From NCBI GenBank assembly GCA_964542985.1, contig CAZIWH010000056.1:1-11549 (forward strand): DNA of 11,549 bases, in the 5' to 3' direction. Positions 1-5,447 of the stretch are shown piece by piece. Every line of letters starts with the position of its first letter. Within the stretch, counting starts at the first letter, position 1. The position numbers and the translations under genes were made by a program. The stretch comes from QNYQ01 sp964542985 (GTDB lineage Archaea; Thermoproteota; Thermoprotei_A; Sulfolobales; Pyrodictiaceae). The notes beneath the pieces were generated by a model. It saw only the letters and a list, made by a program, of their open reading frames with translations, was not told where the DNA came from and did no database searches.

Positions 1-49
1 CGCCCTGGTAAGGCGGAGGTCCCGGGTTCGAATCCCGGCGGCGGCTCCA
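1..49 (+). tRNA. tRNA-Thr (GGT anticodon), 3' part only
   Basis: The window opens inside the anticodon stem. The loop CTGGTAA at 5-11 places anticodon GGT at 7-9, which reads ACC/ACU threonine codons. It is closed by GGCGG at 12-16, which pairs with CGCC at 1-4 plus one base outside the window. The T arm is perfect (CCGGG 22-26, loop TTCGAAT 27-33, CCCGG 34-38). The 3' acceptor strand CGGCGGC (39-45) is followed by discriminator T46 and an encoded CCA at 47-49. U73 fits archaeal tRNA-Thr. The 5' half lies to the left, so the acceptor pairing and any intron cannot be checked. Identity is firm because anticodon and discriminator agree. Confidence 0.93.
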
Positions 50-60
50 CGCCGCTTGCG

Positions 61-83
61 GGCCTTTCCCTCCCTTATCCTTT
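61..83 (+). terminator. pyrimidine/T-rich tract after tRNA-Thr
   Basis: A C/T tract with three short T clusters begins about 12 bases after the encoded CCA. Archaeal RNA polymerase stops at T-rich stretches without needing a hairpin, so this is the likely trailer/terminator of tRNA-Thr. No stem-loop is evident, and position alone supports the call. Confidence 0.3.
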
Positions 84-112
84 GAAGTGCTCCATTGTAT
101 TGTAAGCGTTGT

Positions 113-120
113 GTTTAATT
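113..120 (+). promoter_or_regulatory. TATA-like box for the small membrane protein gene
   Basis: GTTTAATT is the most AT-rich octamer between tRNA-Thr and the next gene. A start site about 25 bases downstream (near 140-145) leaves a short leader before the GTG codon at 159, which carries its own Shine-Dalgarno-like GGTG. The spacing is what supports it. Confidence 0.35.
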
Positions 121-158
121 CTAGGTTGCTTGTGATTGCCTCTGCCTGGTGCTGTGCC

Positions 159-542
159 GTGGACTTCCTGTTTGCCGTTACGGCCGTAAATACCAGTGCC
201 AATATGACGTCTTTCACCAGCCTGCTTGCCAGCGTGCTATCAAACCCTACTGCAGCCATCGCAGTTGCTATTCAGTTTCTGCTAGGGCTTGCTGCCGGCT
301 ACTATACTGCTAAGGTAGCTCGCTACATCATTGCTCTTGTGGGTGTGTTCGTGCTTGGTGCTCTCATCGGCGCATGGGGTACTGCTGGCTCAGTTGAGAG
401 TGCGGTCAAGGAGCTCTCAAAGAACTGGGAGACTGCTAAGGATCTTGCCATGCAGTTAGCGAGGCTGTTTGCAACCATACTTGTGGGGCCAACGGCTCTG
501 GGCTTCTTCGTGGGCATAGTCGTTGGGCTAACGCGTAAGTAG
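159..542 (+). CDS. small multi-pass membrane protein, unknown function
   Basis: No family recognised. Starting at GTG 159 the product is 127 residues. Three hydrophobic stretches can be seen: one in the NPTAAIAVAIQFLLGLAAGYY region, one at YIIALVGVFVLGALIGAWG, and one at the C-terminus (ARLFATILVGPTALGFFVGIVVGL). A charged amphipathic segment (VESAVKELSKNWETAKD) lies between the second and third. The small size and Gly/Ala-rich helices resemble holin-like or other small archaeal membrane proteins, but nothing fixes a role. The start is uncertain. GTG 159 has GGTG seven bases upstream (148-151) and suits the TATA-like box at 113-120. The ATG at 204 gives 112 residues but has no Shine-Dalgarno. 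The frame stays open upstream to an ATG at 87, which would add a Cys-rich N-terminus ahead of the apparent promoter. Probably monocistronic; a T-rich hairpin follows. Confidence 0.6.
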   Translation: MDFLFAVTAVNTSANMTSFTSLLASVLSNPTAAIAVAIQFLLGLAAGYYTAKVARYIIALVGVFVLGALIGAWGTAGSVESAVKELSKNWETAKDLAMQLARLFATILVGPTALGFFVGIVVGLTRK

Positions 543-568
543 CTCTTCTCTCCGCATACGCTTAGGTT

Positions 569-581
569 GGATTTTTCATCC
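569..581 (+). terminator. small T-loop hairpin after the membrane protein gene
   Basis: GGAT / TTTTC / ATCC forms a four-pair hairpin with five consecutive Ts across its 5' arm and loop, 27 bases after the stop codon. A T run is the usual archaeal stop signal. The hairpin itself is short and may be chance. Confidence 0.3.
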
Positions 582-621
582 CTACTTCCTGGATCTTCTG
601 CATCCTCTGCGGGGCTGTGAC

Positions 622-1110
622 TTGAGGCTAAGGAGGCCCAGTGACTGGGAGCGCTTGATGCTTAAGGGTATAGCTAATTACCAGTTTGGTTGGCCTGCAG
701 GTGACTTGCTTGTGACTAACGAGATTATCGTGGGGATTTCCCCTGCTACCAGACGGATACGTGAGCTTCATGGAGCAGAGGGGCTGCTTGCTGTACTGAG
801 AGCGCATGATTACTTTTTCTCACTGTCGCTCGCGGGGGCAAAGCGTTTGCTTAAGCTTCCAGAGCCCAGACTGAGAGCGTATCTAAGTGTCGGCCGCGAC
901 AAAGTGTTAACTAAGTCTATTCCATGCAGCCTTATTAAGAGAGTTGACGAGACGCTCTACGCGGGTGAGGAAATTATCGTGCTGGATTCTAGTGGCGAGC
1001 TCGTTGGGGTTGGGAGGCTTAAGCTGTCGCCATCGGAGATACTAGAGGAGCAGTGTAGAGGGGAGGCTATTAGGCTTCGTAAGCTCGCTGGTAGCGGGGA
1101 GGGCGGGTAA
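622..1110 (+). CDS. stand-alone C2 + PUA domain protein, separated C-terminal part of TgtA
   Basis: A 162-residue RNA-binding protein. Residues about 84-157 have the PUA pattern: a basic start (AYLSVGRDKVLTKSI), then AGEEIIVLDSSGELVGVGRLKLSPSE, then GEAIRLRK. Residues about 7-75 are not generic. The IANYQFGWPAGDLL segment, and SLSLAGAKRLLKL PEPRLRAYL before the PUA, match in order the C2-C3 region at the end of euryarchaeal TgtA as I remember it from Pyrococcus (AEYQFGEGA, LGIEGAKRLHRVLPYPRMRV). The tgtA gene downstream lacks exactly this region, so I infer that this is its detached tRNA-binding part. ArcS-type enzymes share the same C2-PUA module, and NIP7 is a more distant relative, so a separate role is possible. 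Start is TTG 622, with GGGG at 611-614 as the likely ribosome site. The stop is followed after 3 bases by the PAC2 gene, so the two are probably co-transcribed. Confidence 0.82.
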   Translation: MRLRRPSDWERLMLKGIANYQFGWPAGDLLVTNEIIVGISPATRRIRELHGAEGLLAVLRAHDYFFSLSLAGAKRLLKLPEPRLRAYLSVGRDKVLTKSIPCSLIKRVDETLYAGEEIIVLDSSGELVGVGRLKLSPSEILEEQCRGEAIRLRKLAGSGEGG

Positions 1111-1113
1111 GCT

Positions 1114-1857
1114 TTGTACGAGAACTTCGTATACAAAACGCTCAGAGTCTTCTATGACCCGAAGTTCCACGGCGCTGATCTCTACGTTACAGGGTTTAAG
1201 GGCTTCGGCGCTGTAGGGTACATAACGACGCTTCACCTTGTAGAGAAGCTCGACTGCAAGAGAATAGGGTTCATTGTGACGAAGTACTTGCCTGAGGAGA
1301 CCACCCTTGATGCTGGGGGAGGGATAGCTGGGCCTTTTACGCTCTATGGCTGCAAGACTGGCACTATATCGATGATAGTGCAGGTTAACCATGATGTACC
1401 AGCAGCGCAGGAGAGGAGTAGGTTCGCTGAGGGCGTTGTGAGGTTCCTCAAGGCTATTGGCGTTAAGGAGGCAGTGTTCTTCGGCGGCTTTGACTCCAGG
1501 TTTCGCAGCGGCGAGGAGAAGCTCCGGTGGGTTAAGACCTCGACCTACCCGAGAAGCCTTGAGGCACCATTAATGGATAAGGGGCTTTACGTTATAGGCC
1601 CGCTTGCATTGATGCTGCTGTTCTCCGAGATCCACTCTTTCCCTGCCGCCGCACTCCTCCCCTATGCCGAGGCGTCTAGACCCGACCCGAGGGCTGCTGC
1701 TGTCGCCGTTGAGACCTTGGCCACTCTGTATGGCTTCGAGGTGAGTGTTGAGGACCTGCTCGAGGAGGCAAGGAAGATAGAAGAGATGATTATGGCTTTG
1801 GAGAGGCAGCAGGAAGCAGCCAGTATGCCGCCGAGTAGTGAAAGAGTGTACATGTAA
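1114..1857 (+). CDS. PAC2-family proteasome assembly chaperone/activator with HbYX tail
   Basis: A 247-residue PAC2-superfamily protein. Family marks are the early TGFKGFGAVGYITTLHLVEKL segment, the GGGIAGPFTLYGC strand-turn, the FFGGFDSRF stretch at mid-protein, and the C-terminal PDPRAAAVAVETLATLYG plus the helix SVEDLLEEARKIEEM. Archaeal members (PbaA, PbaB) help assemble the 20S core or, in PbaB, bind and open it. The last three residues are Val-Tyr-Met, preceded by a flexible Pro/Ser linker. This fits the hydrophobic-Tyr-any (HbYX) tail that docks into pockets of the alpha ring, which argues for PbaB-like activation. Start is TTG 1114, three bases after the preceding stop and behind a G-rich stretch (about 1096-1107) that can serve as ribosome site. 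It lies in an apparent operon with the TgtA C2/PUA protein. Its stop is 10 bases from the convergent tgtA stop. Confidence 0.87.
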   Translation: MYENFVYKTLRVFYDPKFHGADLYVTGFKGFGAVGYITTLHLVEKLDCKRIGFIVTKYLPEETTLDAGGGIAGPFTLYGCKTGTISMIVQVNHDVPAAQERSRFAEGVVRFLKAIGVKEAVFFGGFDSRFRSGEEKLRWVKTSTYPRSLEAPLMDKGLYVIGPLALMLLFSEIHSFPAAALLPYAEASRPDPRAAAVAVETLATLYGFEVSVEDLLEEARKIEEMIMALERQQEAASMPPSSERVYM

Positions 1858-1867
1858 GTGTTTAGCA

Positions 1868-3448
1868 TTACTGCTCTTTCTTTTCCTCCGACTGAGCTTC
1901 CCTAACCTCTACTCCGGGTATGAGGGCCGTGAGCGCTTCGGCTATTTTTTTGCTCCACGTGTACTCGGGAAGTACCACTATCGTTATTTTCTCGTAACCT
2001 TGATCAGTTATATATTCTACTATTCTTTTTACTGTTTCATTTACTACCTCTGCATAAGGTGTATCGTTTATCTCAAATTGTGACAACGGATACGTCTCCG
2101 CTAGTTCTTCGGGCACTACACCTATATAGAGGCTGTAGCCTAGTATATGGGTCTCATCATCCCTCTCTCTACTCATCGAGCGGTAGAGACGCGACCTCGT
2201 GAAAGGTTTATATTCATGCTCAACTGGTATAAGGAGGGCATGGCTTTTCCCTTGTGGCCTACGATAGCGCTGTATCAGCATTAATTGATGCTGCAGTATC
2301 TTAGGATTGTACGTGCTCTCTGGCGAGACTAGGAGTACACCTTTAGCCTTTCCTCCCTTGAGCCTCGGACTATGAAGTACCAAGTAGCGGCTGTGGCGTG
2401 TTATTTCACGTAGAGCCCTAGCCAGTGAGGGATGTGCGCGGCTGCGTTCCTCAATTAACTCCCAGAGTCTTCCTTCCCTTATTGCTTGTTTTACCTCGTT
2501 TATCGTATCCTTGAGTACGTGGAGATTATGGAGGGCTAGGAGCCTACTGCGTTCACGCTGTGGCATGTCCAGCAGCTCCCTTGGCGTGTACTTGTTACAT
2601 ACGGGACAACTACAAGGCAAGTACTCTAGCTCCTCCAGCCTATAGGTCCTGCTCCTAGTCATATACCTGTTGTCGCGAGCATAGAGTATGTAGGAGGCTG
2701 AGTCGAAGAGGTCTACGCCTAGAGCTGCCGCGAAGGGTATTATCATCGGGTGGCCTGCACCGAAGAGGTGCAGCGGCGCACCCCAGGGTAGTGTTTCCCT
2801 CACCTTAGCTATCATTCTTATCAGCGTAGCGTAGTCATAACGCTCTAGGAGAACTGTGGGGCTTCCGAGTGCTGCAACCTTGTAAGGGCCTAGGAGTTTG
2901 GCGGCTTCCTTGGCGCTCCTCTCGAGTAGGTCTAGGAACTGTCCTCCCTGTATGGGTATGACCCAGATCCTCTTGTCGGGATCGATGTGGCTGAGGGCCT
3001 TTCGTGCCCTACGGAGTGTCTCTTCAACACTGTACTCCGCTTGGCGGCGGCTCCTTGCATTGCCTGTAGGTATGTCTAGTATAACTGCGATATCGCTTCC
3101 TATGTGTTTCTGAAACTCAACTATCTCCTCAGGCTTCACAGCCACGTGCCCGTATTGGAGTATTTGATAGGCGCCAGAGTCCGTCATTACTATTCCGTTG
3201 AAGCCCAGGACGTCGTGAACACCCTTCTTCCTCGTTATCTCAGGCATACGTTTCCAGAGCAAATAGGCGTTTGTTATCACCGCCTTGAATCCGAGCCGCT
3301 CTATCTCTTGCAGCTCAAGGTCTTGACGGATAGGGTCTATTACAGGGAGCAGTGCCGGGGTCTCGAGTATCCCGCTTGGCGTGTATAGTTTCCCTATCCT
3401 ACCGCCAACGTCCTTGTCCTTTACCTCAAAGCGGCCAGGCTCGGTCAT
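1868..3448 (-). CDS. tgtA: archaeosine tRNA-guanine transglycosylase, catalytic subunit without PUA domain
   Basis: Exchanges guanine-15 in the D-loop of tRNAs for the archaeosine precursor preQ0. The 526 residues contain the TIM-barrel catalytic domain (about 1-320). D90 in MTDSG and D249 in DLFDSASY correspond to the catalytic aspartates. The zinc site CSCPVC...H uses C279, C281, C284 and H307. The LFGAGHP motif sits near 228-234. Residues about 320-526 resemble the C1 domain. The protein ends in an acidic tail (EAQSEEKKEQ) where euryarchaeal enzymes of about 580 residues continue into C2 and C3/PUA; those domains appear as a separate gene at 622-1110. Start is ATG 3448, preceded by AAGGT eight bases upstream. 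It overlaps the upstream Lsm gene by 23 bases, so translation is probably coupled. The gene is complete; nothing suggests a frameshift removed the end. Confidence 0.95.
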   Translation of the reverse strand: MTEPGRFEVKDKDVGGRIGKLYTPSGILETPALLPVIDPIRQDLELQEIERLGFKAVITNAYLLWKRMPEITRKKGVHDVLGFNGIVMTDSGAYQILQYGHVAVKPEEIVEFQKHIGSDIAVILDIPTGNARSRRQAEYSVEETLRRARKALSHIDPDKRIWVIPIQGGQFLDLLERSAKEAAKLLGPYKVAALGSPTVLLERYDYATLIRMIAKVRETLPWGAPLHLFGAGHPMIIPFAAALGVDLFDSASYILYARDNRYMTRSRTYRLEELEYLPCSCPVCNKYTPRELLDMPQRERSRLLALHNLHVLKDTINEVKQAIREGRLWELIEERSRAHPSLARALREITRHSRYLVLHSPRLKGGKAKGVLLVSPESTYNPKILQHQLMLIQRYRRPQGKSHALLIPVEHEYKPFTRSRLYRSMSRERDDETHILGYSLYIGVVPEELAETYPLSQFEINDTPYAEVVNETVKRIVEYITDQGYEKITIVVLPEYTWSKKIAEALTALIPGVEVREAQSEEKKEQ

Positions 3449-3866
3449 GATAGTTTACCTTAGCGGCTAGGTTCCCGGAACCCTCGACTCCATCGGGTGT
3501 GACTCTTACGCTGTTATAGACTAGCACCACGCCCGCATCCTCGTAGACCTTTACGGCGTCGCGGCGCAGACCAAGCTGGCGTATGAGGTATGCAGCGAAC
3601 TCCTTAGGGTCAAAGAGGGAAAGCTCGTAGGCCCGTATCTCTGCCACGACCTTGCCAGTGATTATGAGGCGGGGGACCTTAGACCCGTCTCCGATGTCCA
3701 CCTCGGCTAGTAGGAGGTTAAACTCAGGATGCTCGTATGCTAGCAATGTGCCGCTGTACTTGCGGCCGTCGACTAGAACTACCTCTACTTTCTTCCCTAT
3801 GAGTTCATTGAGTTCATTTACTATGCGCCGACTGTAGGGGGATAGGTATGCACTCAAGACACCCAC
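3426..3866 (-). CDS. Lsm (Sm-like) archaeal protein with C-terminal extension, SmAP3-like
   Basis: A 146-residue protein. Residues about 18-75 form an Sm fold. The Sm1 part reads IGKKVEVVLVDGRKYSGTLLAYE..FNLLLAEV, with the family's DGR turn, Gly and Asn. The Sm2 part is RLIITGKVVAEI, with Gly in the usual place. Residues about 78-146 make a second domain (LFDPKEFAAYLIRQLG, then a beta-rich stretch), as in crenarchaeal SmAP3, which is longer than the roughly 75-residue SmAP1/2. Sm proteins form rings that bind U-rich RNA; the client RNA here is unknown. Start is uncertain: GTG 3866 gives 146 residues. TTG 3857, with GGTGG just upstream, gives 143 and has better Shine-Dalgarno spacing. The 3' end overlaps tgtA by 23 bases. 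It diverges from rpo8 across a 96-base gap that must hold both promoters. Confidence 0.88.
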   Translation of the reverse strand: MGVLSAYLSPYSRRIVNELNELIGKKVEVVLVDGRKYSGTLLAYEHPEFNLLLAEVDIGDGSKVPRLIITGKVVAEIRAYELSLFDPKEFAAYLIRQLGLRRDAVKVYEDAGVVLVYNSVRVTPDGVEGSGNLAAKVNYHDRAWPL

Positions 3867-3962
3867 CCTATGGGGCTTTTCTTTCCGGCTCCTCTTGGAG
3901 TAGACAGAGCCTAGACACTAAGAGCTTTAGGCACCTCTTTAGGCAGGAGCGGTGGGGCGCAG

Positions 3963-4334
3963 GTGAGTAGGGTCGTGAGCGGCGTGGTCGAGATAAGAGG
4001 CGTCGTGAAGGCTGTTGTAAAGCAGCTTATACCGAAGATGTACGTCACCGTCGTCGAGGATGCTGATGGAAACGTTGTTGAGTTCGATACGCACAGCGAC
4101 TTAGTGCTATACAGAGAGGGTGAACAGCTAACCATACTCGTCTCTCGAGATAAACCCGACTACCGGGAGGGAGAGGACTTCTTAGGAAGAGGCACTATCG
4201 TATCGATTAAACGCGAGGAGGACAAGTATAGAATGCTTGTCTCAATAGGTGGTTTGCTCTTCATGTTCGCACTTAACTCTGAGCCGCCTTTTCAGCCCAC
4301 CGACAAGGTCTACATAAAGATAACAAGAGCTTAG
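3963..4334 (+). CDS. rpo8: DNA-directed RNA polymerase subunit Rpo8 (RpoG, Rpb8 ortholog)
   Basis: A 123-residue OB-fold-like small subunit of the archaeal RNA polymerase, a peripheral subunit equivalent to eukaryotic Rpb8. The diagnostic C-terminal part is visible: SIGGLLFMFAL at 94-104, then VYIKITRA at the end. This parallels the eukaryotic SFGGLLMRL...YLLIRR pattern. The first half is beta-rich (VVEIRGVVKAVVKQ, MYVTVVEDADGNVVEFD) with an exposed charged loop at about 62-74. Length suits crenarchaeal Rpo8. Start is GTG 3963, behind a strong GGTGGGG at 3951-3957. An AT-richer CTTTAGG at about 3924-3930 is a possible TATA box. It diverges from the Lsm gene. The 52-base gap to the next gene allows co-transcription. 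Sequence divergence in this family makes a domain search advisable, but the motif match is good. Confidence 0.82.
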   Translation: MSRVVSGVVEIRGVVKAVVKQLIPKMYVTVVEDADGNVVEFDTHSDLVLYREGEQLTILVSRDKPDYREGEDFLGRGTIVSIKREEDKYRMLVSIGGLLFMFALNSEPPFQPTDKVYIKITRA

Positions 4335-4386
4335 CTTCGCAACACTCTGCAGGGGTTCCATAGCTCCAATCCTCTGTAGGGGGAAC

Positions 4387-5166
4387 GTGGAGCACAGCGC
4401 AGCCATACAACTCCTGTTGCTGACGCTGCTTGTCTCTATATCATTCATCTTGCCACATACGGCAAGGTCGTTGAGCGACCTATTCTCAAGTTCAAGTTTC
4501 AAACTAATTCTCCCTGTGGCAGGGGGGATTGCCGCGCTAGCAGCCGCCCTTGCAGCTAGGAGGGGTGAGCCAGCTGCATGCTTTGAGGCCCATGTATCTT
4601 CCATGGCACCCCCCGAAGCTGTGCTTGCCGACGCCACACGTCTCTCAATGGCCTTGACTGCACTCTCGAAGACCAGCAGGATCGAGGTAAGTTACAGCAA
4701 TGGCGTATACAAGATAAAGGTGTATGGGACCAAGCTTGACCAGGACAAACTCCAGAGCATTATAGATCTTTACTTGATTGCTACGACTATTGAACCCTGC
4801 CAGGAGGAAGGACGCTGCGCTGAAGCAGTGTTCGACGACGCTGCGGATGTCATCACACAATGTAAAGGACTACATCCTCTCGTAATTATGTTCAAACACT
4901 ATGAATTAAAAAAGCTCCAAGGTCTAACCATAATTGATATCTCTGAGAGTATCTCCAAGGTATCCAAGCTGCAAAGGCTCATGACACAAGCACCGGGAGT
5001 CATTAAGGGGGAAAACTACTGCCTCGTGTTACTTGACCCTGTAGAGCTTTCGGACGACGAGCTAGAGCTCATAAGGAGCTATATCTCTAGATTAGCTTTG
5101 CAAAACGGCGGAGAAGTGAAGAAGTGCATTAGAGCTGTAAATGCCGTTGAGGCACAACCCAAATAA
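4387..5166 (+). CDS. membrane-anchored protein with two N-terminal helices, unknown function
   Basis: Not recognised. The 259 residues begin with two hydrophobic segments (about 7-23 and 40-57) separated by a Ser-rich loop (SDLFSSSSFK). They end at a positive AARRGE, so the large C-terminal part (about 60-259) is probably on the side set by that Arg pair, most likely cytoplasmic. The soluble part mixes beta strands (RIEVSYSNGVYKIKVYG) with helices and has six cysteines including the C..EEGRC pair. A C-terminal LLDPVELSDDELELIRSYISRLAL segment resembles a small alpha/beta repeat. No catalytic motif is apparent. Start is GTG 4387, with GGGGG at 4379-4383 just upstream. It may be the second gene of an rpo8 transcript. 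Its stop codon lies in the TATA-like box of the following tRNA-Tyr gene. Confidence 0.72.
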   Translation: MEHSAAIQLLLLTLLVSISFILPHTARSLSDLFSSSSFKLILPVAGGIAALAAALAARRGEPAACFEAHVSSMAPPEAVLADATRLSMALTALSKTSRIEVSYSNGVYKIKVYGTKLDQDKLQSIIDLYLIATTIEPCQEEGRCAEAVFDDAADVITQCKGLHPLVIMFKHYELKKLQGLTIIDISESISKVSKLQRLMTQAPGVIKGENYCLVLLDPVELSDDELELIRSYISRLALQNGGEVKKCIRAVNAVEAQPK

Positions 5167-5168
5167 AG
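5160..5168 (+). promoter_or_regulatory. TATA-like box for tRNA-Tyr, inside the preceding stop codon region
   Basis: CAAATAAAG is the only AT-rich stretch before tRNA-Tyr and includes the TAA stop of the membrane protein gene. It lies about 48 bases upstream of the mature tRNA end, nearly the same distance as the TTTAAA box before tRNA-Ser in this window. That suggests a leader of about 20 bases in both cases. Confidence 0.4.
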
Positions 5169-5180
5169 GGCTTCCTTCCT

Positions 5181-5206
5181 GGTGGAGCCAAAACGGCTGG
5201 TCCACC
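5181..5206 (+). other. inverted repeat directly before tRNA-Tyr
   Basis: GGTGGA (5181-5186) pairs with TCCACC (5201-5206). Inside it CCA (5188-5190) pairs with TGG (5198-5200), leaving a single-base bulge and a 7-base loop. It ends five bases before the mature 5' end. It may be a pre-tRNA leader structure or the 3' end of the upstream mRNA. There is no T run, so it is not a typical terminator. Confidence 0.4.
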
Positions 5207-5211
5207 TGGAA

Positions 5212-5368
5212 CCCGCCGTAGCTCAGCGGCAGAGCGCCCGGCTGTAGGTGGGGCTGGGCCCCCCGCGCGCCTGACACCCCCTAAGGGGGAAGGATGAAGG
5301 CGCGTCGGCCAAGGGGGCCTAGGGCGGAAACCGGGCGGTCCGGGGTTCGAATCCCCGCGGCGGGACCA
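5212..5368 (+). tRNA. tRNA-Tyr (GTA anticodon) with an intron
   Basis: Acceptor strands CCCGCCG (5212-5218) and CGGCGGG (5358-5364) pair perfectly. The D arm is GCTC/GAGC (5221-5224, 5232-5235). The anticodon stem CCCGG (5237-5241) pairs with CCGGG (5331-5335). The anticodon GTA is at 5244-5246. The T arm is CGGGG / TTCGAAT / CCCCG (5341-5357). A73 and an encoded CCA follow (5365-5368). C1-G72 with A73 are the known identity elements of archaeal tRNA-Tyr, which confirms the assignment. The anticodon loop is interrupted by about 82 bases. With the usual archaeal position between bases 37 and 38, the intron is 5248-5329 and the mature loop reads CTGTAGA. A shift of one base (loop CTGTAAA) cannot be excluded from sequence alone. 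Confidence 0.94.
5248..5329 (+). other. tRNA-Tyr intron, strongly structured
   Basis: About 82 bases, very GC-rich. CTGGGCCCCC (5254-5263) pairs with GGGGGCCTAG (5313-5322). GCGCGCC (5265-5271) pairs with GGCGCGT (5300-5306). CCCCC (5277-5281) pairs with GGGGG (5285-5289) around a TAA loop. Next to the splice sites, exon bases CTGT (5242-5245) can pair with GCGG (5324-5327), leaving AAA (5328-5330) as a three-base bulge as in a bulge-helix-bulge. On the 5' side the unpaired stretch is longer than three bases, so the motif is relaxed. The likely processing route is the archaeal splicing endonuclease and a ligase. It encodes no protein. Confidence 0.85.
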
Positions 5369-5447
5369 ACCCCCGCCCGGACACATAACCCGGCTCCATG
5401 TTTCTAGCCTTTCAACTATGTTTAATGGAAAGAAGTGAATGGGCGGC

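Noticed and set aside
1..49. tRNA-Thr 3' end as an integration (att) site
   Set aside because: The only similar stretch in the window is the T arm and acceptor of tRNA-Tyr, which is ordinary tRNA similarity. There is no integrase, no direct repeat and no mobile cargo.
5248..5329. The intron as a complete box C/D guide RNA
   Set aside because: Only one CUGA/AUGA pair is present; no second box C near the 5' end or box D near the 3' end, so a full guide is not supported.
5129..5386. A - strand open frame across tRNA-Tyr with Pro/Arg-rich translation (GDSNPGPPGFRP-like)
   Set aside because: This is the known false translation of a tRNA T arm and a GC-rich intron on the opposite strand; the tRNA explains every base.
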